Shown here piece after piece: positions 1 to 6,690 of a stretch of DNA of 38,931 nt. The stretch is taken from contig CANPBB010000001.1 in the NCBI GenBank assembly GCA_947572235.1, forward strand, positions 65,620 to 104,550, written 5' to 3'. Both the position numbers and the translations under genes were made by a program. This DNA is from an uncultured Clostridia bacterium (lineage in GTDB: Bacteria > Bacillota > Clostridia > Oscillospirales > Oscillospiraceae). The notes under the pieces are model-generated. The model was given only the letters and a program-made list of their open reading frames with translations, ran no database searches and was not told the DNA's origin. Each line of letters starts with the position of its first letter. Within the stretch, counting starts at the first letter, position 1.

Positions 1-1
1 G

Positions 2-1195
2 CTCACCGCCACGCCCATCCCCCGGACGCTGAATATGGCCCTGTCGGGAATCCGGGACATGAGCACCATTGAGGAGCCGCCCCACAACCGCCAGCCGGTG
101 CAGACCTATGTCTTAGAGCACGACTGGGGCATTTTGGCCGACGCCATCCGCCGGGAGATCCAGCGGGGGGGACAGGTATACTACCTGCACAACCGGGTGG
201 AAACCATCGACCTCACCGCCTCCCGCCTCCAGAAGCTCCTGGGGCCGGAGGCGCGGATCGTCATCGGCCACGGGAAGATGAACGAGCAGCAGATCAGCTC
301 CGCCATGCAGCGCATGGTGGACGGGGAGGCGGAGGTGCTGGTGTGCACCACCATCATTGAGACCGGCATTGACATCCCCAATGTGAATACACTGATTATT
401 GAGGACGCGGACCAGATGGGGCTCAGCCAGCTCCACCAGATCCGGGGACGCATCGGGCGCAGCGCCCGGCGGGCCTACGCCTACATGACCTTCCGGAGGG
501 GGAAGGTCCTCTCGGAAATCGCCACCAAGCGCCTCACCGCCATCAAGGAGTATGTGGAGTTCGGGTCCGGCTTCAAAATCGCCATGCGGGACTTGGAGAT
601 CCGGGGGGCGGGGAACCTCTTGGGGCCGGAGCAGAGCGGGTATATGATGAGCGTGGGCTATGACATGTACCTCCAGCTTTTGGAGGAGGCGGTTTTGGAG
701 GAGCAGGGGCAGCCGCCTAAGGCGGCGGCGGAGTGCGCCGCGGATCTGACCCTCTCCGCCCACATCCCCGAGGGCTATGTGCCCGCCCCAGAGCAGCGGA
801 TGGATCTGTACCGCCGAATCGCCGCCATCCGGAGTACCGAGGACGCGGCGGACCTCACCGACGAGCTGCTGGACCGGTACGGCGATCTTCCCAAAAGCGT
901 AACGGCTCTGCTGGATGTGGCCTTGCTCCGGGCCGCCGCCGGGGCGGTGGGGATCACGGACATCGCCCAGCGGGGGGACACCCTGCGCTTTGCCTTCCAA
1001 GTGATGGAGGCGGAGAGTGTGGTGAAGGTGTGCACCCTCTCCAAATACCGCCAGCGGCTGCGCCTTGCCGCCGGGGAGACCCCCAGCCTGACACTGACAC
1101 TGCGGAAGGGGGAGGACGTGCTGAAGGCGGCTCTGGAAATCGTAGAGGACATGAAGCTCTCCAAGGAGGAGCGGCGTGGCAAGGAGGAATCATGA
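2..1195 (+). CDS. mfd: Transcription-repair coupling factor Mfd, C-terminal part (5' end outside window)
   Basis: Mfd is a DNA translocase that removes RNA polymerase stalled at DNA lesions and recruits UvrA. The frame is open from base 2 and begins with the helicase motif [16 protein letters not shown], so the gene starts upstream of the window. About 397 residues are present. Motif V ([14 protein letters not shown], around bases 349-390) and motif VI ([11 protein letters not shown], around 430-460) are intact, so the second RecA-like domain is complete. The rest is the regulatory C-terminal domain typical of the family, ending in a Lys/Glu-rich tail. Its stop overlaps the ATG of the foldase gene (ATGA), implying translational coupling. 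Identification is secure. In Bacillus, mfd is co-directional with the yabM-yabQ block, but here that block is on the opposite strand. Confidence 0.97.
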   Translation, partial: LTATPIPRTLNMALSGIRDMSTIEEPPHNRQPVQTYVLEHDWGILADAIRREIQRGGQVYYLHNRVETIDLTASRLQKLLGPEARIVIGHGKMNEQQISSAMQRMVDGEAEVLVCTTIIETGIDIPNVNTLIIEDADQMGLSQLHQIRGRIGRSARRAYAYMTFRRGKVLSEIATKRLTAIKEYVEFGSGFKIAMRDLEIRGAGNLLGPEQSGYMMSVGYDMYLQLLEEAVLEEQGQPPKAAAECAADLTLSAHIPEGYVPAPEQRMDLYRRIAAIRSTEDAADLTDELLDRYGDLPKSVTALLDVALLRAAAGAVGITDIAQRGDTLRFAFQVMEAESVVKVCTLSKYRQRLRLAAGETPSLTLTLRKGEDVLKAALEIVEDMKLSKEERRGKEES

Positions 1196-2241
1196 GGAGA
1201 TATACCGCACTGTTTATAGGCCTGATTTTGACGCTGACAGCCCTCACCGGCTGCGAGAAGAAGCCCGCGGGGCTGTTTTATGAGCTGACGGGGATCGACC
1301 CCGCCGCCACCATGCTCACCGTCGAGGGACGGGAGGTGTCGGCGGAGCGGTACCTCTACTGGGTGCTGGACGCCGCAGACTACATCGCCGGGACGTTCCC
1401 GGAGCTGTGTGAGGCCGACGGCACGCCCAAGTGGGAGGCTGAGGCGGAGCCGGGGGTCACAGTGGAGGACTTTGTCCTCCGGGACGCCCTGGACACGGCG
1501 AAGATGTACGTTATTGTGGAGAAATGGGCGGAGGAGTACGGCGTCACGCTGAGCGAGGCCTCAGAGGAGGCTTTGGAGCAGGAGCTGACCGCGGCCGCGG
1601 AGCAGATGGGCGGTCAGGAGGCTATGGAGCGCTATCTGGCCTCCCGGGGCATCACAGAGGAGAGCTACCGGTGGATGGCGCGGCTGTTCTACCTCTACGC
1701 CAACATGCTCTCGCTGACTAAGGAGGAGGGGAACCCCCTCTACATCAGCGATGAGATGCTCTACCAGTACGAGGACATCACGCCGGAGACGGTGCTGGCC
1801 GACCACATCCTGCTGCTGTTCCCGGAGGAGGAGAGCCAGCGGGAGGCGGCCAAGGAGAGCATGGAGCAGGTCCTGTCCACCATCCGCTCCGACGAGGACC
1901 CGGCGGCGGCCTTCCAGTTTGTGGCGGACAACTACAGCGAGGACGAGGGCCGGGCCTACTACCCCAACGGCTATTTGGTCACTGCCGACGCGCCCTATGT
2001 GCAGACCTTCAAGGACACGGCGCTGACACTGGAGGAGTATGAGATCAGCGACGTGGTGGAGAGCGAGTTCGGCTGGCATATCATCATGCGCAAGCCCCTC
2101 AGGGACTATGTGGCGGATGTCTATCTGGCGGAGCAGATCACCGAGGCCATGGAGCAGGCGGAGGTGGAGTGGGGTGACTGCGCCGCGGAGTTCTCCGTGG
2201 AGGCGTTTTATGAGGGTTATTTGACGCGGGAGGAGGAGTAA
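1192..2241 (+). CDS. PrsA-like lipoprotein peptidyl-prolyl isomerase (parvulin type)
   Basis: Predicted extracytoplasmic foldase that helps secreted proteins fold after export. The 349-residue protein starts with a positively charged, hydrophobic signal peptide ending in the lipobox LTGC (Cys21), so it should be lipid-anchored on the outer face of the membrane. A SurA-N/PrsA-like helical region is followed by a parvulin domain at roughly residues 200-305. That domain carries the expected pattern: ADHILLLF, then DNYSEDEGRAYYPNGYL, then SEFGWHIIMRKP. The start at 1192 is chosen because the longer frame upstream only reads through mfd in the wrong frame, while this ATG precedes a signal peptide and overlaps the mfd stop. 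A prsA-type gene behind mfd is a common Clostridia arrangement. The fold is well supported; the client proteins are unknown. Confidence 0.9.
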   Translation: MRRYTALFIGLILTLTALTGCEKKPAGLFYELTGIDPAATMLTVEGREVSAERYLYWVLDAADYIAGTFPELCEADGTPKWEAEAEPGVTVEDFVLRDALDTAKMYVIVEKWAEEYGVTLSEASEEALEQELTAAAEQMGGQEAMERYLASRGITEESYRWMARLFYLYANMLSLTKEEGNPLYISDEMLYQYEDITPETVLADHILLLFPEEESQREAAKESMEQVLSTIRSDEDPAAAFQFVADNYSEDEGRAYYPNGYLVTADAPYVQTFKDTALTLEEYEISDVVESEFGWHIIMRKPLRDYVADVYLAEQITEAMEQAEVEWGDCAAEFSVEAFYEGYLTREEE

Positions 2242-2333
2242 TCCGGCAATTTGGGTTGACGGGGGAGATCGGCGCGCCGGGTAGTCGTGCCCTATGGGGG
2301 GGTCTGTCGGGGGCGTGGCAGGTGTCGGGGGAC

Positions 2334-2355
2334 GGGCCGGTGCGGACACCGGCCC
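2334..2355. terminator. GC-rich hairpin downstream of prsA-like gene
   Basis: Perfect 9-bp stem (GGGCCGGTG / CACCGGCCC) with loop CGGA, about 95 bases after the foldase stop. No run of T follows on either strand, so it is at best a weak intrinsic terminator or a structural mRNA 3' element. Confidence 0.4.
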
Positions 2356-2574
2356 CTACGGGTGGTGTGTTGGAGGTGCGGTGGGAAATCCCGCCACCGC
2401 CGTTCGGCGATCCCCCTCATCTCAGCCTAAGAGCCGCCCCTTTGGGGCGGTTGGCCTCGAAACGCGCCTGCGGGCGCGGCCTTTAGCAAGGGAGGCAAGG
2501 CGCGTACCGCCATAATCGCCCCCGGTACGGCGGCATTTGCGGCACCGGGCCAGCGATTTGACCTTCAGGTTTCA

Positions 2575-2841
2575 GAGGCGAGCCGGGCGACGCAGGCAGA
2601 GCGGCAGCGGATGTTTACCACAAAGCCAAAGACGGGGGGATGCTCTCAAGGTACCTGTTGCTTTGCGAGAGCCGCCGCCGCGTCCGAAGCTGTGCAGCAA
2701 AACTACGTACCAGTCCACCGAAGCAGCGTCGCGGCTTGGGATCCTTAGGGGGAGCGAATAAGGGCTGTGACCCCGTAAGGGAGCTGAAGTCCGCTTGGGC
2801 GGACACCTGGGTGCGCTTTTGCCTGCTCTTCTCGCACGGGA
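2575..2841 (+). repeat. Dispersed ~265-base element, copy 1 (possible structured RNA)
   Basis: This stretch aligns end to end with 36481-36903 once a miniature transposon in that copy is removed. Shared blocks include AGAGCGGCAGCGGATG, CTAAAGACGGG/CCAAAGACGGG, AAGCCGCCGCCGC/GAGCCGCCGCCGC, CTTAGGGGG and GAATAAGGGCTGTG. A hairpin GCTCTC/GAGAGC (2642-2647 with 2667-2672) has a counterpart of different sequence in copy 2. A second hairpin GTCCGC/GCGGAC lies near 2790-2805. Orientation is given as plus by convention; the transcribed strand is unknown. No protein function is claimed. A minus-strand frame beginning MSAQADFSSL is partly conserved in copy 2, so a coding explanation is not fully excluded. 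Confidence 0.6.
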
Positions 2842-2892
2842 AAAACAGGCCGCCCGGGGATACCCCCCTTCCCCAAAGGTAAAAACTCCAAA

Positions 2893-2921
2893 TTGACTAT
2901 TTTCCCATTCTTTGCTACAAT
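2893..2921 (+). promoter_or_regulatory. Sigma-A promoter of the SLH gene
   Basis: TTGACT, 17-base spacer, TACAAT, lying about 60 bases before the ATG at 2983 in an AT-rich patch that contrasts with its GC-rich surroundings. Confidence 0.75.
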
Positions 2922-2982
2922 AAAAAAATAACTGGCATACGAGGACAATCCGCCACTCTGAGAAAGAAAGGATCTATCTTCT

Positions 2983-4026
2983 ATGAAAAAGCGCCTGCTC
3001 AGCACCCTGCTGGCTCTCCTGCTCCTCTGCTCCATGGCACCGGCGGCCTCCGCCGCCTTTGTGGACGTGCCCGAGAACCACTGGGCCTATGATGACATCA
3101 CCGCCGCCTCGAAGGCCGGCCTCTTCCAAGGAGTTACCGCTACCCATTTCGGGATCGGCTCCACCATCACCAGAGCGCAGTTTGTCACTGTACTGGTGCG
3201 CCTGTTCGGCTGGTCCGCCGTCCGGCCAGACACCCCCTCCTACTCCGACTGCGACACCACCCGCTGGTACTACGCCGCGGTGGAGACCGCCCACTCAAAC
3301 GGGGCCCTCCCCGCCTACTCCACCACCTTCCGGCCCAACGACCCCATCACGCGGGAGGAGATGGCCTCCATGCTGGTCCGGGGGCTGGGCTACAGCACCT
3401 TGGCCGGGCAGATGACCAACGCCGACCTGCCCTTTACCGACGTGACCTCCAACCGGGGGTATATCGCCATGGCCTACGACTTCGGCATCGTGGGCGGCTA
3501 TGACGACGGCACCTTCCGTCCCCGGGCCGTGGCCACACGGGAGGAGGCGGCGGTGATGCTGATGCGGGTCTACCGCAAGCTCCATGCCGCCAGCACCGCC
3601 GTCACTGCGGACAGCGGCTTCATCCCCATCTCCGTCTCTATCCCCCGGGCCACAGTGACCACCTCCATCCCCACCACGCCTCTGGAGCCTGTGGAGAGCC
3701 TGTACAGTATCCTTCGCCGCTACCACGAGGCGGGGACGGATATGAGCAAGGTGGCCATAGTCCTCACCGCCGGCGGTGTGGCCACCACCACCGAGGGCAG
3801 CAAGATCGTCTCCACCGAGACCATCTCCGCCTCGGCGGTGGGCACCTATCTGGCCTCCTCCGGTGTGCGGACCTACTACTCTGATCAGCACCAGTGCGCC
3901 TATCTGATTCTCTCCGACAAGGATACCACCCTGACGATCTGGTATCAGACCCCGGAGAGCCAGGCCGCCAAGCTCCGGCTCTGCAGGCTCTTCGGCGTGG
4001 AGCACTACATTTTGCAGGATGTGTGA
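2983..4026 (+). CDS. SLH-domain surface protein with unidentified C-terminal domain
   Basis: Secreted protein of 347 residues predicted to attach to the cell wall through S-layer homology domains. A signal peptide covers residues 1-25 (ends PAASAA). Three SLH repeats follow over roughly residues 26-195, each with the aromatic FxDV...HWAYDDI or TRWYYAAV start and a TRAQF/TREEM/TREEA end. The C-terminal ~120 residues (from about ESLYSILRRYH) form a separate domain with a Ser/Thr-rich segment. I do not recognise it; it resembles neither an obvious hydrolase nor an Ig fold. The start is supported by an AAAGGA site and the sigma-A promoter upstream. It is monocistronic, closed by the strong terminator at 4037-4076. 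SLH identification is firm; the function beyond wall attachment is unknown. Confidence 0.9.
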   Translation: MKKRLLSTLLALLLLCSMAPAASAAFVDVPENHWAYDDITAASKAGLFQGVTATHFGIGSTITRAQFVTVLVRLFGWSAVRPDTPSYSDCDTTRWYYAAVETAHSNGALPAYSTTFRPNDPITREEMASMLVRGLGYSTLAGQMTNADLPFTDVTSNRGYIAMAYDFGIVGGYDDGTFRPRAVATREEAAVMLMRVYRKLHAASTAVTADSGFIPISVSIPRATVTTSIPTTPLEPVESLYSILRRYHEAGTDMSKVAIVLTAGGVATTTEGSKIVSTETISASAVGTYLASSGVRTYYSDQHQCAYLILSDKDTTLTIWYQTPESQAAKLRLCRLFGVEHYILQDV

Positions 4027-4424
4027 GTGACAGCACAAAGGGTCCGGCCGCGTGCAGCGGCCGGACCCTTCTTTGTTTCTATTGACAGCGCCCCAGACCG
4101 GTGCCGCGGCGGGCGCGGGGCGCCTATGCACAATACGCCGTAGGTGTAGAACACCATATCATTCGGCCTGACCATGCCCAGCTCCTCCCGGGCGATTTTT
4201 TCGATGAGGGCCGGATCTCCGGCGTTGGCCAAGTCCTCGGACAGAGCCTCGTTCTCCCGCTCCAGCTGGGTGATCTGGGCGGCTAAGGCCGCCTCCTCGT
4301 CCCGGGCGGACCGGAGCTGGCCTTGGAGGCGGTAGAGCTGCACGCCTACGCCGAGGATCATCACCAGCAGGATCAGGCCGGTGAGCAGATTTCCTGCCCG
4401 TCTTCTTCTCCTTTTTCTCCGCAT
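4005..4424 (-). CDS. divIC: Septum formation initiator, DivIC/FtsB type, with C-terminal read-through extension
   Basis: Small bitopic division protein that works with FtsL-type proteins at the septum. The start ATG at 4424 is preceded by GGAGGTG at a 6-base spacing; an in-frame GTG three codons earlier would lie within that site. Visible features are a basic N-terminus (MRRKRRRRRAG), one membrane segment (residues ~11-29), a coiled coil (~32-68) and the family's closing motif IEKIAREELGMVRPND (~74-89). Family members usually stop a few residues later, near residue 93. Here the frame stays open for 46 more residues of low-complexity sequence, through the terminator and 22 bases into the convergent SLH gene. 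It is last in the yab cluster, as in Bacillus. Function is confident; whether the extension is real is doubtful. Confidence 0.88.
   Translation of the reverse strand: MRRKRRRRRAGNLLTGLILLVMILGVGVQLYRLQGQLRSARDEEAALAAQITQLERENEALSEDLANAGDPALIEKIAREELGMVRPNDMVFYTYGVLCIGAPRPPRHRSGALSIETKKGPAAARGRTLCAVTHTSCKM
4037..4076. terminator. Bidirectional intrinsic terminator between convergent genes
   Basis: Perfect 13-bp GC-rich stem (AGGGTCCGGCCGC / GCGGCCGGACCCT) with loop GTGCA, followed by TCTTTGTTTCT on the plus strand and TTTGTGCTG on the minus strand. It ends the SLH gene and the divIC-side operon. The divIC reading frame runs straight through it. Confidence 0.9.
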
Positions 4425-4905
4425 GTCCCCCACCTCCCGTCTCTGTCCTCCGGCGAAAGCAGACCACTCGCCACTTGGTAGTTATTATTGTAAACCACTT
4501 CCGGAAAAAAAGAAAGTGTTTTTTTGTCCGGTTTCCGATTTTTTCGCCCGCCCGCAGGGTGAGGCCCACCGGCAGCAGGCACAGGCGCACCCACTCCTCC
4601 ACGCAGCAGCGCCAAAAATCCCACACCGGACGCAGCGGCGCGCTGAAGAGCGAGAAGAACAGCACCAGACCGCCGAAGATCCCCGCCAGCATGTACAGGC
4701 GCAGCTCGCCCTCCCCAAAGGTCATGGTGAAGTAGAACATCGCCGCAAAGGCGAAGAGGGAGTAGAGGCCGTCGAACAGGGATACGCCCCGGCCCCGCAC
4801 CGCCTGACGGAAGGAGCGCAGCAGGTCATACAGCAGCCCCAGCACCGCCCCTAAGAGCCCGGAGGCCAAAAAGGAGGTGAGCTGCTGGGAGATCTCGTTG
4901 CCCAT
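4159..4905 (-). CDS. yabQ: Spore cortex biosynthesis protein YabQ, with frame running into divIC
   Basis: YabQ is a mother-cell membrane protein needed for spore cortex formation. Residues 1-150 match the family: three hydrophobic segments at about 11-29, 47-63 and 70-87, the motif YDLLRSFR (26-33), DGLYSLFAF, and the WDFWRCCVEEW stretch. The ATG overlaps the yabP stop by one base (TGATG), so the two are coupled. The frame has no stop where the family normally ends and continues 266 bases inside divIC in another frame, adding ~88 Arg/Gly/Pro-rich residues that look like shadow coding. Runs of A and T (around 4506-4545) just before this could host a frameshift or sequencing error. The functional protein is probably about 150-165 residues. 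Confidence 0.85.
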   Translation of the reverse strand: MGNEISQQLTSFLASGLLGAVLGLLYDLLRSFRQAVRGRGVSLFDGLYSLFAFAAMFYFTMTFGEGELRLYMLAGIFGGLVLFFSLFSAPLRPVWDFWRCCVEEWVRLCLLPVGLTLRAGEKIGNRTKKHFLFFRKWFTIITTKWRVVCFRRRTETGGGGHAEKKEKKTGRKSAHRPDPAGDDPRRRRAALPPPRPAPVRPGRGGGLSRPDHPAGAGERGSVRGLGQRRRSGPHRKNRPGGAGHGQAE

Positions 4906-5189
4906 CAGCCGAACAGCCGGGAGAAAAGGCCGCCCCGGCCCGTCCCCTGTTCCTCATATTGAAGAGAGTCGATCTGTCCGTCCACATGGAGCTCCCCGCC
5001 GTCCAAACTCAGCTTGCCGATGTGCAGGTTCTCCCCGGAGACCACTAGGGTGCCGGCGGTGGTGGTCATGACAATCATCCCCTCGTCGAACCGTTCCACG
5101 TCCTCCACCCCGGACACGGTGAGCCGCTCCCGGCCGTCCAGCGTCAGCTGGTGGTGGGCGTAATTGTTGTTCTCCCTCTCGTATGGCAT
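4905..5189 (-). CDS. yabP: Sporulation protein YabP
   Basis: A 94-residue protein of the YabP/YqfC family, made in the mother cell and required for spore cortex formation with YabQ. The sequence shows the family's beta-rich pattern: HHQLTLDGRERLTVSGVEDV, then FDEGMIVMTTTAGTLVVSGENLHIGKLSLDGGE, then HVDGQIDSLQYEE. A short basic tail GLFSRLFG follows. The ribosome binding site is weak (no clear AGGAG), but no better start exists. A sigma-E-like promoter lies at 5221-5250. The gene is followed without a gap by yabQ. The family identification is secure from pattern and context. Confidence 0.92.
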   Translation of the reverse strand: MPYERENNNYAHHQLTLDGRERLTVSGVEDVERFDEGMIVMTTTAGTLVVSGENLHIGKLSLDGGELHVDGQIDSLQYEEQGTGRGGLFSRLFG

Positions 5190-5195
5190 AGGTAA

Positions 5196-5237
5196 AGACC
5201 CCCCGTACTATGGATACTCCATATATATGGGGGGTCT
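5196..5237. promoter_or_regulatory. 9-bp inverted repeat flanking the yabP -10 region
   Basis: Perfect arms AGACCCCCC (5196-5204) and GGGGGGTCT (5229-5237), separated by 24 bases, overlap the putative sigma-E -10 element. It could be a regulator operator or a 5'-leader hairpin; nothing in the sequence decides. Confidence 0.4.
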
Positions 5238-5250
5238 GTCCCGTTTATGA
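5221..5250 (-). promoter_or_regulatory. Putative sigma-E promoter of yabPQ
   Basis: Minus strand reads TCATAAA, ~15 bases, CATATATA. This is close to the sigma-E consensus (ATA-type -35, CATACAAT-type -10) and about 32 bases upstream of the yabP start. It fits the known mother-cell expression of yabP in Bacillus. Confidence 0.55.
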
Positions 5251-5268
5251 CTGGGGAACGGGAGCGGA

Positions 5269-5805
5269 TTATCCGGATGGGTAGTCCTTAAAGTAGTCGG
5301 TCTGCTCTTGGTTGTCCAGCCACAGTTCAAACCAGCCCAAGAAGTCCTGGCGCGGACAGCAGGGCTGGGCTCCCACATCGGAGAGGTTCCAGACCTCCCC
5401 CCGGCACGCCCCGGTGACGATCAGGCTGTAGCCATCGCAGCAGCCGAAGTCAATCAGCTCCAAGGTCCCCTGACAGACCTTGGTTTTGATCTCCTCTTGG
5501 ATCACCGCCTCCTCCCGAGGGTCGTCCTCCCAGACCCACGCCTCCTCCAGCTGGAAGGGACGGGACAAGTCCCGCCGCTCCGCGTCCCCTAAGGCGCGCA
5601 GGGGGAAGCCCGCACAGGAGCAGCCATCGCCTACAGTCTGCAAAAACAGGCGGCAGGCCTCCGGCAGCCGGATACCGCAGGCTCCCTCGAAGTCCGCGAT
5701 GGCCGCCTCGGAGAGGCAGGGCCCCATTGGCACCTCCAAGGCTGAGACCTTCTCCCGGATGCGGGCGAGGACAGCCTCGTACTCTATCGGCGCATAGACT
5801 GGCAC
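5269..5805 (-). CDS. SMI1/KNR4 (SUKH) family protein
   Basis: A 178-residue cytoplasmic protein. The N-terminal half shows the SMI1/KNR4 signature: a first helix with an acidic pattern (SEAAIADFEGACGIRLPEACRLFL), then QTVGDGCS, and a later DFGCCDGYSLIVTGACRGEVWNL core. Members often act as immunity proteins in contact-dependent or polymorphic toxin systems, but many are housekeeping or unknown. No toxin gene is visible nearby. The start is GTG with GGGAGGTG about 9 bases upstream, overlapping the end of rqcP, so it is co-transcribed. In most relatives rqcP (yabO) is followed directly by yabP, so this gene is an insertion in the cluster. Family call is good; biological role unknown. Confidence 0.8.
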   Translation of the reverse strand: MPVYAPIEYEAVLARIREKVSALEVPMGPCLSEAAIADFEGACGIRLPEACRLFLQTVGDGCSCAGFPLRALGDAERRDLSRPFQLEEAWVWEDDPREEAVIQEEIKTKVCQGTLELIDFGCCDGYSLIVTGACRGEVWNLSDVGAQPCCPRQDFLGWFELWLDNQEQTDYFKDYPSG

Positions 5806-5811
5806 CGCGGT

Positions 5812-6051
5812 CTACACCTCCCGATACATGGCGGCGGCGTCGGCCTTCCCGGCGCTCTCCTTCACGCTCAGCACCTCCACGGTGAGGGTGCGCTCCCCAA
5901 AGCGGATGGCGATCACGTCCCCCTCCTTCACCTCATAGGAGGCACGGGCTGTTCGCCCGTTGACACTGACCCGCTCATTGTCACAGGCCTCATTGGCCAC
6001 GGTGCGGCGCTTGATGATGCGGGAAACTTTCAGATATTTGTCGAGTCTCAT
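5812..6051 (-). CDS. rqcP: S4-domain RNA-binding protein RqcP (YabO)
   Basis: A 79-residue S4-domain protein beginning MRLDKYLKVSRIIKRRTVA, the classic S4 RNA-binding opening, followed by VNGRTARASYEVKEGDVIAIRFG. In Bacillus the orthologue RqcP acts with RqcH on stalled 50S subunits, stabilising the peptidyl-tRNA during Ala-tailing of incomplete proteins. Length matches the family. It precedes yabP as in Bacillus, but with an SMI1/KNR4 gene between. A 79-base miniature repeat (6071-6149) separates it from hup. Confidence is high on both fold and context. Confidence 0.92.
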   Translation of the reverse strand: MRLDKYLKVSRIIKRRTVANEACDNERVSVNGRTARASYEVKEGDVIAIRFGERTLTVEVLSVKESAGKADAAAMYREV

Positions 6052-6070
6052 GGTTTACACCCCTTTGCTG

Positions 6071-6149
6071 AGTTAGGAGCTGTGGTATCCGCCTGCGGCG
6101 AATAAATTTCAAATCGTCCGGCGTGAGCTGGGCACATTCACTCCTAACT
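6071..6149. repeat. TTAGGAG-type miniature repeat, short copy
   Basis: Perfect 9-base terminal inverted repeats AGTTAGGAG (6071-6079) and CTCCTAACT (6141-6149). The inner sequence (GCTGGGCACATTCACTCC and TTTCAAATCGTCC-like blocks) recurs in the longer copy at 13308-13481. It lies between hup and rqcP. Confidence 0.7.
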
Positions 6150-6154
6150 AAAAA

Positions 6155-6202
6155 ATCCGCTCTCCAAAATCAGGGGCGCACCCCTGATTTTGGATGCGCC
6201 CC
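6155..6202. terminator. Overlapping hairpins 3' of hup (bidirectional terminator)
   Basis: A perfect 13-bp stem (CCAAAATCAGGGG 6164-6176 with 6181-6193, loop CGCA) ends hup on the minus strand, with GGATTTTTTAG following. On the plus strand an alternative 8-bp stem (GGGGCGCA 6173-6180 with TGCGCCCC 6195-6202) is followed by GGTTTTTTATTTT. The two stems share bases and exclude each other. Confidence 0.8.
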
Positions 6203-6212
6203 TGCTGGTTTT

Positions 6213-6488
6213 TTATTTTCCCACAATGTCCTTTAAGACCTTGCCGGCCTTGAATACGGGGACCTTGGAGGCGGGGATCTCGATGGCCTCCTTGGTCTTG
6301 GGATTGCGGCCGGTGCGGGCGGCGCGGCTCTTTACCTCGAAGGAGCCAAAGCCCACCAGCTGCACCTTGTCGCCGTCCTCTAAGGCGGCGGTGATGGCGT
6401 CTAAGGCGGCGGTGACGGCGGCCTCGGAATCCTTCTTGGATAAGCCGGCCTTCTCGGCAACGGCGGCGATCAGTTCTGCTTTATTCAT
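6213..6488 (-). CDS. hup: HU-family DNA-binding protein
   Basis: Nucleoid-associated histone-like protein of 91 residues, binding DNA as a dimer with little sequence preference. The sequence is textbook [42 protein letters not shown], then the beta-arm [18 protein letters not shown] and the closing [11 protein letters not shown]. The start at 6488 is chosen over a longer frame because it has GGAGAT upstream and the family's exact N-terminus. It has its own promoter at 6556-6584 and its own terminator downstream. A hup gene within this cluster is common in Clostridia. Confidence 0.97.
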   Translation of the reverse strand: MNKAELIAAVAEKAGLSKKDSEAAVTAALDAITAALEDGDKVQLVGFGSFEVKSRAARTGRNPKTKEAIEIPASKVPVFKAGKVLKDIVGK

Positions 6489-6555
6489 TGTGACGATCTC
6501 CTTTGAAATTTCAAAAATACAGGGTCCATCCCTGCGCTTATGCAGTGTGGAATTT

Positions 6556-6584
6556 ACTTTACCATATTTTTTCCGCCATTGCAA
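6556..6584 (-). promoter_or_regulatory. Sigma-A promoter of hup
   Basis: Minus strand TTGCAA, 17 bases, TAAAGT in an AT-rich patch, about 70 bases upstream of the hup start. Confidence 0.6.
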
Positions 6585-6690
6585 GGCTTATTCCACCGAA
6601 ATATCCACTTTTTATGCTGATTATTCCGTTTTGTTGCCAAAGAGTGGGGGCCAAGGCCCGTTTTTTCGGCCCGATGCGCCCTGCGGCGGC

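Larger units (their letters stand above)
2242..2982. other. Gene-free intergenic region between prsA-like gene and SLH gene
   Basis: About 740 bases with no convincing gene. It holds a strong GC hairpin (2334-2355, arms of 9 bases around CGGA), two further short GC hairpins around 2430-2480, an inverted pair around 2502-2535, one copy of a dispersed ~265-base element (2575-2841), and the promoter of the SLH gene (2893-2921). The small reading frames here have no credible ribosome binding site or family resemblance. Confidence 0.7.

Noticed and set aside
733..1191. N-terminal extension of the foldase frame back into mfd
   Set aside because: Out-of-frame reading of mfd; the lipoprotein signal peptide at 1192 marks the true start.
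2615..2806. Minus-strand small gene (63 codons, MSAQADFSSL...)
   Set aside because: No ribosome binding site; it lies within the dispersed element and the matching frame in the second copy is broken by the MITE. Kept only as an alternative reading in the finding.
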